Below are positions 49,566 to 57,548 of a stretch of DNA of 64,000 nt, piece after piece (within the stretch, counting starts at the first letter, position 1; every line of letters starts with the position of its first letter). Below the pieces are notes generated by a model. The model saw only the letters and a list, made by a program, of their open reading frames with translations. It was not told the DNA's origin and did not search any database. Source of the stretch: Microbacterium sp. GTDB lineage: Bacteria > Actinomycetota > Actinomycetes > Actinomycetales > Microbacteriaceae. The translations under genes were made by a program, and so were the position numbers. The stretch covers positions 301,521 through 365,520 of the forward strand of contig NZ_JAPSLI010000001.1 in the NCBI RefSeq assembly GCF_031180975.1, given 5' to 3'.

Positions 49566-50886
49566 TCTGGGTCGGTTCTCCAGCTGTCGGTGCCCCAGAC
49601 TGTACTCCGGACTCAGCGGCACGGGCGACGGCCCGGAACCCCTGGAGGGCAGCGCTTTCGGCGCTCGGAAGTACGCGGCCGATGCCGAACTCGGCACAGA
49701 ACCCCGATGCCTCATAGCCTCCCTCACCGAGGATGGCAGCTGTAGGCAGGTAGCCGAACGAATCGTCCATGCATCCAGCGCAGCAGACAAATTCACCGCC
49801 GACCATGTTTCGAACCCTGGGCGCATATTCGGCCATGACCTCGGCGTTCATGCCGACAATGGCGAAATGTGCACCGATACTGACGCGGGCGAACGTCACA
49901 GACGGCCCACCGCCCGTATAGAACTCTTCTGCTCTCATATTCTGTCGGCGGACTCCGATGCCATCGACCTTGAGCGCGCGCTCCTGTGAACGCACGCGAC
50001 CCGTCGTTTCAGCCAACCCGCGCGCCCACTCGTCATATCTCTCTGGCGACATGTCTTCGAACACCGGACCAGTCAGGAAACGCTGGATCTTCCTAACGAC
50101 CGATGTCGCGTTCGCACTCGCCTTGGGGCGGGTGTTACCAGAAAATCCTTGAACGTAAATCACAGGCAACTCGGCGTCACCTTCCGCGCTTCTGATGCTC
50201 GATCGCACAACACCTGGAAAGTGCGCGCTAACAACGTTTGCGTGCGGGCCTGCAACAGGGTGACACGCGTAGTTCCAGATGACCCCGAGTGCGCGACCCA
50301 CAGAGTCTCTAACCGTGGCGGTAATGATAGTTTCGTCGCGCGGGCCTGCTACGTTCGGTGCGTTTACCACTTTGCCAAAGGTGGGGGGAAGCGAAAGTGT
50401 CAGGGCTTTCCGCAGTCGGCGATTGATGCTGTGGTCCGCATTTCCCTTCGCCGCCAGAAGCTCCGCAGGCGCGCGAGGCGCGGATACGAGTCGGGTCGCA
50501 TGTGCTTCCGCCATGTTCAGGACTCGCTGTAGGTGCCCCGGCTCCGGCGACCCCAACAATGGTTTGGAGTCGTCAAGCATCGGGGCTCTGTGCGTGTGGC
50601 TTGCAAAGGTTAAGATCCGCTCGGCTGGCAGCCCCGTGGCTGCGGCGATGGTGTCTCTGAGTTTGCGACCGACGTATAACGCGTCAACCCCGACAAGAAG
50701 GGTCGGCATTGAGCTGTCGCCAGAGTCCAAAGCGATCATGTTGATCTCTACCGCGTCGGCCACGCCTCCCCAGGGGCGCCCGCCGGCCTTGAAAGAGCCC
50801 AGTGGCACCGCAGCACGGGGAGAGACCTCGAAGGTGATCCCTCGAGCCCGCAAGGTTCCGCGCTGCGCTGCGATCGGTCTCACCAT
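49558..50886 (-). CDS. Neutral-ceramidase-like hydrolase, apparently cytoplasmic
   Basis: The 442-residue protein matches the N-terminal catalytic half of neutral/alkaline non-lysosomal ceramidases. Zn-site motifs are ILTFASHTHRAPML (about 89-103) and VIWNYACHPVAGPH (about 200-213), and the nucleophile region is VQGFSGNTRPKAS (about 245-257). Unlike secreted ceramidases it has no signal peptide and lacks the C-terminal immunoglobulin-like half. In this operon it probably hydrolyses an N-acyl or amide bond on a sugar nucleotide or lipid-linked sugar. Coupled to wzx and to the GT2 gene. Confidence 0.72.
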   Translation of the reverse strand: MVRPIAAQRGTLRARGITFEVSPRAAVPLGSFKAGGRPWGGVADAVEINMIALDSGDSSMPTLLVGVDALYVGRKLRDTIAAATGLPAERILTFASHTHRAPMLDDSKPLLGSPEPGHLQRVLNMAEAHATRLVSAPRAPAELLAAKGNADHSINRRLRKALTLSLPPTFGKVVNAPNVAGPRDETIITATVRDSVGRALGVIWNYACHPVAGPHANVVSAHFPGVVRSSIRSAEGDAELPVIYVQGFSGNTRPKASANATSVVRKIQRFLTGPVFEDMSPERYDEWARGLAETTGRVRSQERALKVDGIGVRRQNMRAEEFYTGGGPSVTFARVSIGAHFAIVGMNAEVMAEYAPRVRNMVGGEFVCCAGCMDDSFGYLPTAAILGEGGYEASGFCAEFGIGRVLPSAESAALQGFRAVARAAESGVQSGAPTAGEPTQNV

Positions 50887-51788
50887 CCTGAAAAGAGCCT
50901 GAAAAGGCTCGTGCGAAGTTGGAACAGAAGTGGGGTGGCCATAGAGGCCGCGCGCAGCTTGTCCGTAAGCCGCGCTTCGCTGTGGGCGAGCAGCCCAAAC
51001 AGATCTCCGGCGTGCCTGCGTTCCTCGAGTTCTGCTAAAACCTGGAAACGTCGTCTTGGTTCGGCCGGAACGGCTAGAACCGGAACTTCAGCCAGCAGAC
51101 GATATGCCAGCATTCGAGCGTGCATCGCTTCAGTCATCGTGGCGAAGTCCCTGTTGCGGGGGTTGGAGTTGCCGTCGTGGATCCTGTAACGAAGTACGAC
51201 ATCAGGCAAGTCGACGATTGCGTCTGCCAGCGCGCCCGCGATTCCGCCGATCCACAGGTCCTCGGCGACAAGCCTCTGAGGGATCGGGAAAGCGACCCGC
51301 GCGAGCTCGCGAGAAAGGGCCAGCGTCCCGCCGGAGCGGGCGCCTTTCCGCCGAGAACGGGGGATGAGTTGGCCGTCGAACTTCCGGTTCTCGGACATTG
51401 TCTGCAGGCGGGCGAACACGGCGACCCGTTGAGCGCCGCCGGCCACGGCCTGCCGCACCGCATCTGCTCGCACTGCGAGAGACTCCGGTGGCATAACGTC
51501 GTCTCCGCCCATGAGGACGATGACGTCGCCGGTCGATTCGGCAAAAGCGCGATTGAATGCCCCCACCTTGCCGAGTTTGCCTTCGTCGATGACCCGGATG
51601 CGCGGGTCGAGGCTTTGGGCGAGGCGCGCCTTTGTGACCGTGTCGTCCGTTGAACCGTCATCCACAAGGATGAGTTCGAAGTTCGCGTGAGACTGCGCGC
51701 GCACGCTCGCGATCATCTCCTCGAGGTGCTTGGACTCATTGAAGATCGGTGAAAGGACCGATACGAGTATCGGGTCAATGCCTCCCAT
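50880..51788 (-). CDS. Glycosyltransferase, GT2 type
   Basis: 302 residues from ATG 51788, overlapping fnlC by 14 bases. The GT-A domain shows VSVLSPIFNESKHLEEMIASV, LILVDDGSTDDTVTKAR (about 36-52), VIVLMGGDDVMPPESL as the DxD-like motif (about 88-103), and VAEDLWIGG near 175. The C-terminal part is helical and basic (LTDKLRAASMATPLL), perhaps membrane-associated. Probably transfers the third or fourth sugar of the unit. Confidence 0.85.
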   Translation of the reverse strand: MGGIDPILVSVLSPIFNESKHLEEMIASVRAQSHANFELILVDDGSTDDTVTKARLAQSLDPRIRVIDEGKLGKVGAFNRAFAESTGDVIVLMGGDDVMPPESLAVRADAVRQAVAGGAQRVAVFARLQTMSENRKFDGQLIPRSRRKGARSGGTLALSRELARVAFPIPQRLVAEDLWIGGIAGALADAIVDLPDVVLRYRIHDGNSNPRNRDFATMTEAMHARMLAYRLLAEVPVLAVPAEPRRRFQVLAELEERRHAGDLFGLLAHSEARLTDKLRAASMATPLLFQLRTSLFRLFSGW

Positions 51789-52902
51789 GAAGCCCCAGCC
51801 TCTGCCGATGCGAGTGCGCGGTCGACAGGATGAATGAGGTCGCCCGGACAGCGGTATCGCCGATCTCGTACCCCGACGGCATGGACTTAGGATCTTGCGC
51901 AAGTCGCATCGCGACGCCTCGGAGCACACCCTCGGCGGAAAGGCCGGTCGTGATGATGGCGCCGGCATCAAGCGCTTCGGGCCGTTCGATGAAGTCACGC
52001 ACCGTCACCGCGGGGAAGCCCAGGATGCTCGACTCCTCACTGATCGTCCCACTGTCGGAGAGAACGAGCTTCGCGTCGAGCTGCAGCTTGATGTAGTCGC
52101 GGAAACCGAACGGCGGGTGGAACCGGATGCCATCGACAGCCTGCGGATCGTCCAGCGCCTCGATGCGCTTCCGCGTCCGCGGATGGGTGGAGACCAGCAC
52201 GGGAAGTCCGTACTCGGCGCGCAGCGCCTGCAGCGCACCGATCGCGGAGCGCAGCCGTGCGGGGGTGTCGACATTCTCTTCGCGGTGGAGGCTGACCAGG
52301 AAGTACTCGCCTCGGATCAGTTCGAGACGCTCCACCGCGTCGCTCGCCTGGATCTGCTCACGATTCTGTTCGAGGACCTCCCGCATGGGCGATCCGGTCA
52401 GGAGGATGCGCGAGGGGTGAATGCCCTCGGCGAGCAGATTCCGACGGGCGTGCTCGGTGTAGACGAGGTTGTAGTCCGAGACGTGGTCTACGAGGCGGCG
52501 GTTCGTCTCCTCGGGAACGTTCTCATCGAACGAGCGATTACCCGCTTCCATGTGGAACACCGGGATCTTCATCCGCTTCGCGATCACGGCCGAGATGCAG
52601 CTGTTGGTGTCACCGAGCACCAGGAAGGCGTCCGGTCGCTCGGCCTGGAGCACTTCCTCTGTCTTGGTGAGGATCGAGCCGAGAGCCGCTCCCAGCGACG
52701 AGGTGTCTGCGTTGAGGAAGTGATCGGGCTTTCGCAGACCGAGATCTTCGAAGAAGACCTCGTTGAGTTCATAGTCGTAGTTCTGCCCCGTGTGGACCAG
52801 AACCTGCTCGGTGTGCTGGTCTAGCAGCTTGATCGTCGCGGAGAGCCGGATGATCTCGGGCCGCGTGCCGACCACCGTCATCACTTTGAGCTTGTCGGTC
52901 AC
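51775..52902 (-). CDS. fnlC: UDP-N-acetyl-L-talosamine-type 2-epimerase (FnlC/CapG, WecB family)
   Basis: The 375-residue protein has the WecB-family fold: MTVVGTRPEIIRLSATIKLL, VLVHTGQNYDYELNEVFFEDLGL, FLVLGDTNS, HMEAGNRSFDENVPEETNRRLVDHVSDYN (about 116-144), and SDSGTISEESSILGFPAVTVRD. In isolation this looks like UDP-GlcNAc 2-epimerase. Because fnlB and fnlA precede it, it is the C2 epimerase that completes UDP-L-FucNAc. WecB activity on UDP-GlcNAc cannot be excluded by sequence. It follows fnlB by one base. Confidence 0.88.
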   Translation of the reverse strand: MTDKLKVMTVVGTRPEIIRLSATIKLLDQHTEQVLVHTGQNYDYELNEVFFEDLGLRKPDHFLNADTSSLGAALGSILTKTEEVLQAERPDAFLVLGDTNSCISAVIAKRMKIPVFHMEAGNRSFDENVPEETNRRLVDHVSDYNLVYTEHARRNLLAEGIHPSRILLTGSPMREVLEQNREQIQASDAVERLELIRGEYFLVSLHREENVDTPARLRSAIGALQALRAEYGLPVLVSTHPRTRKRIEALDDPQAVDGIRFHPPFGFRDYIKLQLDAKLVLSDSGTISEESSILGFPAVTVRDFIERPEALDAGAIITTGLSAEGVLRGVAMRLAQDPKSMPSGYEIGDTAVRATSFILSTAHSHRQRLGLHGRH

Positions 52903-52903
52903 G

Positions 52904-53998
52904 TCACACTACCTCGGCAATCGTGTCGGGGTTCTGAGGGTCGAAGATGTCGTTGGTCCAAAACGACGTGTACAGCGTTTCAGACCCGCTGTTCGTGATG
53001 TTGTGCGCCCACATGGTGGGCATGTCCACTGCCGCGGGCTCCTCGCCTGAGACGTGGAAGCGAATGACCTCGTCGGTGAACAGCTTGCGGAGAGCGATCG
53101 TTCCGCTGCCGGACAAGACTGTGAACCGTTCGATCTTGCGACGGTGGTAATGATCCCCCCTAGTCACCCCGGGGACGGTCGTGGAGAACGACGACTGGCC
53201 GTCTCCCCCATGCGACCGGACGATCTCGAAGAACGACCCGCGCGTGTCTGCATGGCGCTCCAGGCGGATGGGAGCGTGCTGCGGGAACGCGTACGACCGA
53301 TAAGTGTTGAACAGGTCTCGTCCGAAGTCCGTGCTGACGTCCGCGATCTCTCCGCCTCGGTAAAGTGCCGCGATCTCGGCGAGGCGCGCCAGCAGGCCGG
53401 AAACGCTCTCCTCCCGCTCTACGAGGGGCTGCTCCCCGACTGCCCTCACGCCGGTGAGGAGGTCCGCCGCATCCTGCGCGTGAACGAGCGTCAGGTCGCG
53501 ATCCTGCTGGACGGTCGGTTCGTCTCCAGATGCGAGCAGGTGGCAGAAGGTGGCGGTGACCGCGTTGTAGAAGGGCTTCCCGTGCTCGCCGAACAGGTTG
53601 GGCAGTCGCACGTCGACGAACTCGGCTCCCACCTGGGATGCCGCTGCGGCGACGATATCGGCCGCCCGTGACTTCGCCTTTCCGTACACCGTGCCGTTGT
53701 CGGCCTGAGTCGAATTCGCGAAAACGACCACAGCAGGTGCGGCATCGGCGGCGCGTAGACCCTGCGCGAACTGTTCGGCGAACTCAACGTTCCCAGCCAT
53801 CACCTCCTCGTCACTGGCGCGGTTCACTCCCGCGATGTGAATGGCCCGCTCGCTGCCTTCGATGGCGGATTTCGCCTGCTCGAGGTTGAATCTGTCGCCG
53901 ACCGGAATTCCGCGGGCCTCGACCTGGTCGGCGTGGAGGGCTGCCCGAGTGTGCCAGCCCAGGAACCCCTGCGCACCGGTCAGTGCGACGTGGCTCAT
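52904..53998 (-). CDS. fnlB: CapF/FnlB: bifunctional 3-epimerase and 4-reductase of L-FucNAc synthesis
   Basis: The 364-residue protein has two domains. Residues 1-250 are a short-chain-dehydrogenase-like reductase (VALTGAQGFLGWHT; STQADNGTVYGKAKSRAAD). Residues 255-364 are a cupin epimerase with TRGDHYHRRKIERFTVLSG and MWAHNITNSGSE, whose histidines bind Zn. This architecture is specific to CapF, which epimerises C3 and reduces C4 of the CapE product. It overlaps fnlA (ATGA at 53995-53998). Confidence 0.92.
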   Translation of the reverse strand: MSHVALTGAQGFLGWHTRAALHADQVEARGIPVGDRFNLEQAKSAIEGSERAIHIAGVNRASDEEVMAGNVEFAEQFAQGLRAADAAPAVVVFANSTQADNGTVYGKAKSRAADIVAAAASQVGAEFVDVRLPNLFGEHGKPFYNAVTATFCHLLASGDEPTVQQDRDLTLVHAQDAADLLTGVRAVGEQPLVEREESVSGLLARLAEIAALYRGGEIADVSTDFGRDLFNTYRSYAFPQHAPIRLERHADTRGSFFEIVRSHGGDGQSSFSTTVPGVTRGDHYHRRKIERFTVLSGSGTIALRKLFTDEVIRFHVSGEEPAAVDMPTMWAHNITNSGSETLYTSFWTNDIFDPQNPDTIAEVV

Positions 53999-55047
53999 CC
54001 TGCGCGCTCCCCGTCGACCGACAGCCCTGCGAGGGCGAGTTCGTGCCTGACTTCGGGCAACGTCAGCAGCAGTTCTTCGACCTGCTCGACGGTCATCTGC
54101 TCCACGGTGTGAGAGTCGTAATCGTCGAAGTTCTGTTGAGCCACGTCGCCTTCCTCGTAGTAAAGGCTGTAGTTCAGGTCGCGGTTGTCTGCCGCGATAC
54201 GGAAGTACTCCCCCATGTCCCGGGCGCGAGAGAGCTCCTCACGCGTCGCAAGCGCTTCGGAGAGCTTCTCCGCATGCCGTGTGCCGATGACCTCGATTTT
54301 CGCGGTCGAGCGGAAGAGGTTCAGGATCGCCTGCGCGAGCGTCGCGATCGAGCACGCCTTCGCCTTGCGTACGAACAGATCGCCCTGCTGCGCGTTGCGG
54401 AAGGCGAACTCCACGAGGTCGACCGAATGGGCCAGCGACATCATGAATCGGGTCATGTCGGGATTGGTGACGGTGATGTTCTTGCCTGCTTTGAGCTGGC
54501 TGATGAACAACGGGATCACGGAGCCACGGGAGTACATGACGTTGCCGTAGCGCACGCAGGAGACGGTCGTGGCGGCGTGTGGGTTGTTGAGCCCGTACGA
54601 CTGCGCCACCTTCTCCATCATCGCCTTGGACATGCCCATGGCGTTGACGGGGTAGACGGCCTTGTCGGTGCTCAGGCAGACGAGCGACTTCACCGCGTTG
54701 CGGTCGGCCGCGCGCACGACGTTCTCACTGCCGACGACGTTGGTCCGCACTGCTTCCATCGGGAAGAACTCGCAGGACGGAACCTGCTTGAGTGCCGCAG
54801 CGTGGAACACGTAGTCCACGTCGCGGGTCGCGCGTTCCACGCTGTCGTAATCGCGGACGTCACCGACGTAGAACCGCAGTCGATTGTCCTTGATCTCATG
54901 CCGCATGAGATCCTGCTTCGCCTCATCACGGCTGAAGATGCGGATCTCCGCCACGTCGCGGTCGAGCAGCTTCCGTGCGACGGTGTGACCGAACGACCCG
55001 GTGCCGCCGGTGACAAGGATTGTTGCTCCGCCGTATGACTCGGTCAT
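53995..55047 (-). CDS. fnlA: UDP-GlcNAc 4,6-dehydratase (inverting), FnlA/CapE
   Basis: The 350-residue extended SDR has ILVTGGTGSFGHTVARKLL (NAD loop, about 10-28), HAAALKQVPSCEFFPMEAVRTNVVG, and STDKAVYPVNAMGMSKAMMEKV, in which the usual catalytic Tyr of YxxxK is replaced by Met, as in inverting 4,6-dehydratases such as CapE and FlaA1. It converts UDP-GlcNAc to the 4-keto-6-deoxy L-sugar, the first step to UDP-L-FucNAc. The C-terminal RDLNYSLYYEEGD segment is typical of the CapE group. Confidence 0.93.
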   Translation of the reverse strand: MTESYGGATILVTGGTGSFGHTVARKLLDRDVAEIRIFSRDEAKQDLMRHEIKDNRLRFYVGDVRDYDSVERATRDVDYVFHAAALKQVPSCEFFPMEAVRTNVVGSENVVRAADRNAVKSLVCLSTDKAVYPVNAMGMSKAMMEKVAQSYGLNNPHAATTVSCVRYGNVMYSRGSVIPLFISQLKAGKNITVTNPDMTRFMMSLAHSVDLVEFAFRNAQQGDLFVRKAKACSIATLAQAILNLFRSTAKIEVIGTRHAEKLSEALATREELSRARDMGEYFRIAADNRDLNYSLYYEEGDVAQQNFDDYDSHTVEQMTVEQVEELLLTLPEVRHELALAGLSVDGERAG

Positions 55048-56261
55048 GAGGCTCCGTTCGTTCTCGATGCTGTCTTGAAGATCTCTTCGAGGCGTGCCAG
55101 CCCGGACTCCCGCGAGAAGCTGTCCTCGAATACGTCCCCAGCCCGGCGGGACATCAGGGTCCGCGCAGCGGGGTCCATCGCTGCTGCCCGGCGCATGGCA
55201 ACCTCCAGCGAAGCAACGTCCTCGGCATCGGCGGTGAGCCCCACGGAGTTCGCTTCGACGAACTCCCGCACGTCACCCTGCACCGTCGTGATGACGGGCA
55301 GGCCCGCCGCGAGCACAGCCTGGAACTTCGAGGGTATCGTCCCGCGAAACACCGGGAGATCCTTCAACGTGACGAGCGCGAAGTCCGATTGCTCGTACAC
55401 ATCGGCCATCTCCGAACGGGGTACGGGGTCCCGGAAGACCACATTGTCCGCACCGAGTTCGTTCGCGAGTTCACGCAAGCCGGGGCGCGCCACTCCGTCA
55501 CCGACGATCAGCAGTTCCACACCCGCATCCGCGGCGGCGCTCGCCGCACGCACAACTGTGTCCAGGTCCTGCATCTCGCCGACGTTTCCGGCATAGACGA
55601 TGCGCACCGGGCCGCCGGGCTCGCGGAGCGTGCTCCTCGTACGCTCCGCGGGCTCTGCCCAGTTGTACAGGAGCATCGTCCGATCGCGCGGCGACCCTCG
55701 TTCCACCAGCGTCGTCACCATCCGCGGGGCGATGCCCACCACGGATGCCGCGCGCCGATACACGCTGCGGAGCCACGGGCTCAGGGCGGCGGAGATGATT
55801 GCGGAACTGCGTGAGGCACTCACCATCGACGACCCGACGACGGAGTCCGGCCACAGGTCTTGTACGTGCACGACATAAGGAGCACCACCGGTGATGCGCC
55901 ACAACCAGGCGGAGAACGCTGCCGTCATCGGTGTGGCATACACGTAGATGACGTCCGCGCCTCGTGCGAACCGTCGGGCGCTCGTCGCAGAAAGGGCGAA
56001 CGTGACATAGTTCACGAGTCGACGCAGGGCGCTCTGCGAGTGGTCCAGGAACAGCGGGACGCGACGCACTTCGACATCGCCGTCCATCTCGCGATGACGC
56101 CATCGTTGACGATAGCCCTGCGCGAGTCGGCCGCTCGGATAATTCGGGAAGCCGGTCAGCACGCGAACCGAGTGCCCGCGCGCCTGCATCTCACGTGCGA
56201 TCTCCCCCGGGATGGGCACTGGTTCCGGGTCGTAGAACTGCGAGACGACGAGGATCTTCAT
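55044..56261 (-). CDS. wbuB: Glycosyltransferase WbuB-like (L-fucosamine transferase), GT4
   Basis: The 405-residue protein has a start MKILVVSQFYDPEPVPIPGEIAREM and PNYPSGRLAQGYRQRW, YVVHVQDLWPDSVVGSSMV (about 125-143), VYAGNVGEMQDLDTVVRAAS and the C-terminal SKFQAVLAAGLPVITTVQGD, all matching WbuB/WbpZ-type enzymes. In E. coli O26 wbuB follows fnlABC and transfers L-FucNAc; here it lies directly upstream of fnlA with a 4-base overlap. The acceptor is probably the lipid-linked diacetylbacillosamine made by the pgl genes. Confidence 0.85.
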   Translation of the reverse strand: MKILVVSQFYDPEPVPIPGEIAREMQARGHSVRVLTGFPNYPSGRLAQGYRQRWRHREMDGDVEVRRVPLFLDHSQSALRRLVNYVTFALSATSARRFARGADVIYVYATPMTAAFSAWLWRITGGAPYVVHVQDLWPDSVVGSSMVSASRSSAIISAALSPWLRSVYRRAASVVGIAPRMVTTLVERGSPRDRTMLLYNWAEPAERTRSTLREPGGPVRIVYAGNVGEMQDLDTVVRAASAAADAGVELLIVGDGVARPGLRELANELGADNVVFRDPVPRSEMADVYEQSDFALVTLKDLPVFRGTIPSKFQAVLAAGLPVITTVQGDVREFVEANSVGLTADAEDVASLEVAMRRAAAMDPAARTLMSRRAGDVFEDSFSRESGLARLEEIFKTASRTNGAS

Positions 56262-56926
56262 GCATTACCGTCCCGTCCGAGCAGGCGCGCCGGGACCCCA
56301 GCCACCGTCCCTCTGCTGGCGACGTTCTTGGTCACACACGCACTCGCCCCCACGATCGCCTCTTCGCCGACGGCCAGATTCTGCAACACGACGGCGCCGG
56401 CACCGATCAGAGACTCTCGGCCGACCCTCACCTCTCCCGAGACGATGGCTCCGGGGTTCACGGAGACGCAACTTTCGAGCACGGCATCATGTCCGATGAT
56501 GGCGCCGGGATTGAGGTGCACGTGCTCACCCAGCACGACGTTCGTCGACACCTGCACCCCGCCACAGATGACGACGCCGGCACCGACGACGGCTCGAGCG
56601 CCGACGACGGCCGCGGGGTGTACGAGCGTGGCTGCGCGACCGCCCCACTCCTCGAGCGATGCCGCGATGCGAGCCCGCGCCCGGGGCGAGCCGATCCCGA
56701 CCACGAAGCGGGTGGTGAGGGCCATGCTTCGGTAAGCGTCGAGACCGCCGAGCATCGCCACGCCCCGGTCACGGAGGCGCTCCAGCTGGATCTCGGCGGG
56801 GCCGTCGTCAACGACGCCGACGATGTTCCAGACCGGCTCCGGTCCCGCATCGTTGATCGCTTCGATCACGTCGAGCGTCTCGCGGCCGAAGCCGCCGGCA
56901 CCGACGACGACGACGTCCTCAGGCAT
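56258..56926 (-). CDS. pglD: UDP-4-amino-sugar N-acetyltransferase PglD (NeuD family)
   Basis: The 222-residue protein has an N-terminal Rossmann-like substrate domain (VVVVGAGGFGRETLDVI, about 5-21) and a C-terminal left-handed beta helix of hexapeptide repeats (ALVHPAAVVGARAVVGAGVVICGG; NPGAIIGHDAVLESCVSVNPGAIVSG). PglD acetylates the C4 amine to give UDP-N,N'-diacetylbacillosamine. The adjacent pglC, pglE and pglF support this role over NeuD. It overlaps pglC by 8 bases and wbuB by 4. Confidence 0.88.
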   Translation of the reverse strand: MPEDVVVVGAGGFGRETLDVIEAINDAGPEPVWNIVGVVDDGPAEIQLERLRDRGVAMLGGLDAYRSMALTTRFVVGIGSPRARARIAASLEEWGGRAATLVHPAAVVGARAVVGAGVVICGGVQVSTNVVLGEHVHLNPGAIIGHDAVLESCVSVNPGAIVSGEVRVGRESLIGAGAVVLQNLAVGEEAIVGASACVTKNVASRGTVAGVPARLLGRDGNA

Positions 56927-57545
56927 CCGCTTCTCCGAACTTCGTCATCGTGGCGTGCCCTTCTTGCGAGATGCCGTCGCGCGAGACAACCGACTTCACG
57001 GTGGCGAGCAGCACCTTCGCATCCAGGAGCAGACTGCGCCCGTCGACGTAGCGCACGTCGAGGGCGAACTTGTCCTCCCAGCTCAGCGCGTTGCGACCGT
57101 TCGCCTGCGCGAGGCCGGTGATACCGGGCCGCACCTCGTGACGGCGCGCCTGTTCCGGTGTGTACCGGTCGAGGTACTCGACGAGCAGCGGGCGGGGTCC
57201 GACGAAGCTCATGTCGCCGCGCAGCACGTTCCACAACGACGGCAGCTCGTCGAGGCTGGTCGCGCGGAGGGCCCTGCCGAACGGCGTGAGGCGCTGCGCA
57301 TCAGTTACCCAGCCCTTCGCCTCGTCGACGTTGCGCATCGACCGGAACTTGTAGAGCGTGAAGATCTCGCCACCACGGCCGGGCCGCGGCTGCGAGAAGA
57401 TGACAGGGCGCCCCAGCTTGACCGCGACCAGCAGCGCCGTCACGGCGATCACCGGCGAAAGCACGACGAGGCCGACGGCTGCTCCAGCGACGTCGAGCGC
57501 ACGCTTGACGCCGTCGTACGGACGGAAGTTGTTCGTCTTCGCCAT
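56919..57545 (-). CDS. pglC: Undecaprenyl-phosphate diacetylbacillosamine-1-phosphate transferase (PglC type)
   Basis: The 208-residue small phosphoglycosyl transferase has one re-entrant membrane helix near the N-terminus (VKRALDVAGAAVGLVVLSPVIAVTALLVA), then the catalytic core with IFSQPRPGRGGEIFTLYKFRSM (about 49-70), DELPSLWNVLRGDMSFVGPRPL and PGITGLAQANGRNALSWEDKF. Only the C-terminal domain of the WbaP type is present, as in PglC. With the other pgl genes it should start the second glycan by placing diacetylbacillosamine on undecaprenyl phosphate. Confidence 0.9.
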   Translation of the reverse strand: MAKTNNFRPYDGVKRALDVAGAAVGLVVLSPVIAVTALLVAVKLGRPVIFSQPRPGRGGEIFTLYKFRSMRNVDEAKGWVTDAQRLTPFGRALRATSLDELPSLWNVLRGDMSFVGPRPLLVEYLDRYTPEQARRHEVRPGITGLAQANGRNALSWEDKFALDVRYVDGRSLLLDAKVLLATVKSVVSRDGISQEGHATMTKFGEADA

Positions 57546-57548
57546 GGC

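Noticed and set aside
51775..52902. Plain wecB for ManNAc synthesis
   Set aside because: The order fnlA-fnlB-this gene and no UDP-ManNAc dehydrogenase in the operon fit FnlC/CapG better, though sequence alone does not exclude WecB.
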